NCBI GenBank assembly: GCA_947002045.1 | Contig: CAMQJB010000079.1 | Span: 1-5,192, forward strand | DNA length: 5,192 bases | From: an uncultured Collinsella sp. | GTDB taxonomy: Bacteria; Actinomycetota; Coriobacteriia; Coriobacteriales; Coriobacteriaceae | Direction of reading: 5' to 3' | In this document: positions 5,144-5,192 of the stretch, piece after piece | Layout of the letters: each line of letters starts with the position of its first letter | Position numbering within the stretch: the stretch's first letter is position 1 | The notes under the pieces: model-generated | Databases searched by the model: none | Told to the model about the DNA's origin: nothing | What the model saw: only the letters and a program-made list of their open reading frames with translations | Translations under genes and position numbers: made by a program

Positions 5144-5157
5144 CGAACATATGCTCG
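5144..5157. promoter_or_regulatory. LexA/SOS-box-like site
   Basis: CGAACATATGCTCG differs at one base from the Gram-positive/actinobacterial SOS pattern CGAAC-N4-GTTCG (C for the first T of the right half). The left half is preceded by T, giving the full TCGAAC. It starts 3 bp after the end of the NrdR-like box and lies 32 bp before a Shine-Dalgarno-like run at 5190, a usual position for LexA control of a downstream gene. Confidence 0.45.
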
Positions 5158-5176
5158 GGGGTGGCGCCCAATAGTT

Positions 5177-5192
5177 AGGGGGTGGAGTGGTG
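5177..5192 (+). other. Possible ribosome binding site and start of the next gene
   Basis: AGGGGG (5177-5182) is followed 7 nt later by GTG at 5190-5192, the last three bases of the window. A GGAG at 5184-5187 could instead serve a start just beyond the edge. Coding sequence is not visible, so the product is unknown; only the control sites upstream hint at its role. Confidence 0.35.

Larger units (their letters stand above)
4861..5192. other. Structured intergenic region without a supported gene
   Basis: No frame here has both a credible start and family-like sequence; open frames on both strands are short, Arg/Pro-rich and pass through the palindromes. The stretch instead holds, in order, a long stem-loop, two GC-rich hairpins, phased short repeats, a nested palindrome, a probable bidirectional terminator and two operator-like palindromes. 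The left two thirds behave like a 3' untranslated region or a repeat element; the last 70 bases look like a promoter region for the next gene. Confidence 0.7.

Noticed and set aside
1..5192. CRISPR array, tRNA, rRNA, insertion sequence, toxin-antitoxin or phage defence genes
   Set aside because: No regularly spaced repeats, RNA-gene signatures, transposase, terminal repeats or defence domains were seen; the recombinase is a housekeeping XerD type.

Overview
The window reads like ordinary chromosome from a fairly GC-rich, Gram-positive-type bacterium. Gene content, G/C-rich third codon positions and the flavour of the proteins suggest the Coriobacteriia, most likely Collinsella or a close relative. 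That assignment is from memory of these families and was not checked against a database.

All four protein genes lie on the + strand. (1) 4-1485 is a complete DUF1846/UPF0371 protein of unknown function, closed by an intrinsic terminator at 1519-1552. (2) 1742-2077 encodes a small winged-helix DNA-binding protein. It has its own candidate promoter (-10 at 1619-1624), a ~110-nt leader with a short hairpin and a 23-codon leader ORF, and a terminator at 2102-2129. (3) 2255-3916 is pyrG (CTP synthase), with a candidate promoter (-10 at 2194-2199) and a short leader holding a hairpin and an 11-codon leader ORF. (4) 3919-4860 encodes a XerD-type tyrosine recombinase that begins 2 nt after the pyrG stop and has all six catalytic residues; it is probably co-transcribed with, and translationally coupled to, pyrG.

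The last 332 bases (4861-5192) have no gene I can support but are dense in structure. They hold a 28-bp stem-loop (4894-4955), two smaller GC-rich hairpins (4962-5002), three helically spaced GAYGTRAA repeats (5021-5049), a run of TTGARG repeats inside a nested palindrome (5053-5090), and a 14-bp hairpin that looks like a bidirectional terminator (5084-5117). After these come a palindrome matching the NrdR box at 15 of 16 positions (5125-5140) and, 3 bp later, a LexA/SOS-box-like site (5144-5157). A Shine-Dalgarno-like run and a GTG sit at the very end. This looks like the control region of a gene starting at or just past the right edge, possibly one for dNTP synthesis or DNA damage response.

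No clearly new multi-gene system is visible. The best leads are the NrdR-like plus SOS-like sites at the right end and the pyrG leader. In the latter, the bases 7-9 nt after the -10 are C, C, G and begin a hairpin, the geometry of CTP-sensing start-site switching known from enterobacterial pyrC and pyrD.
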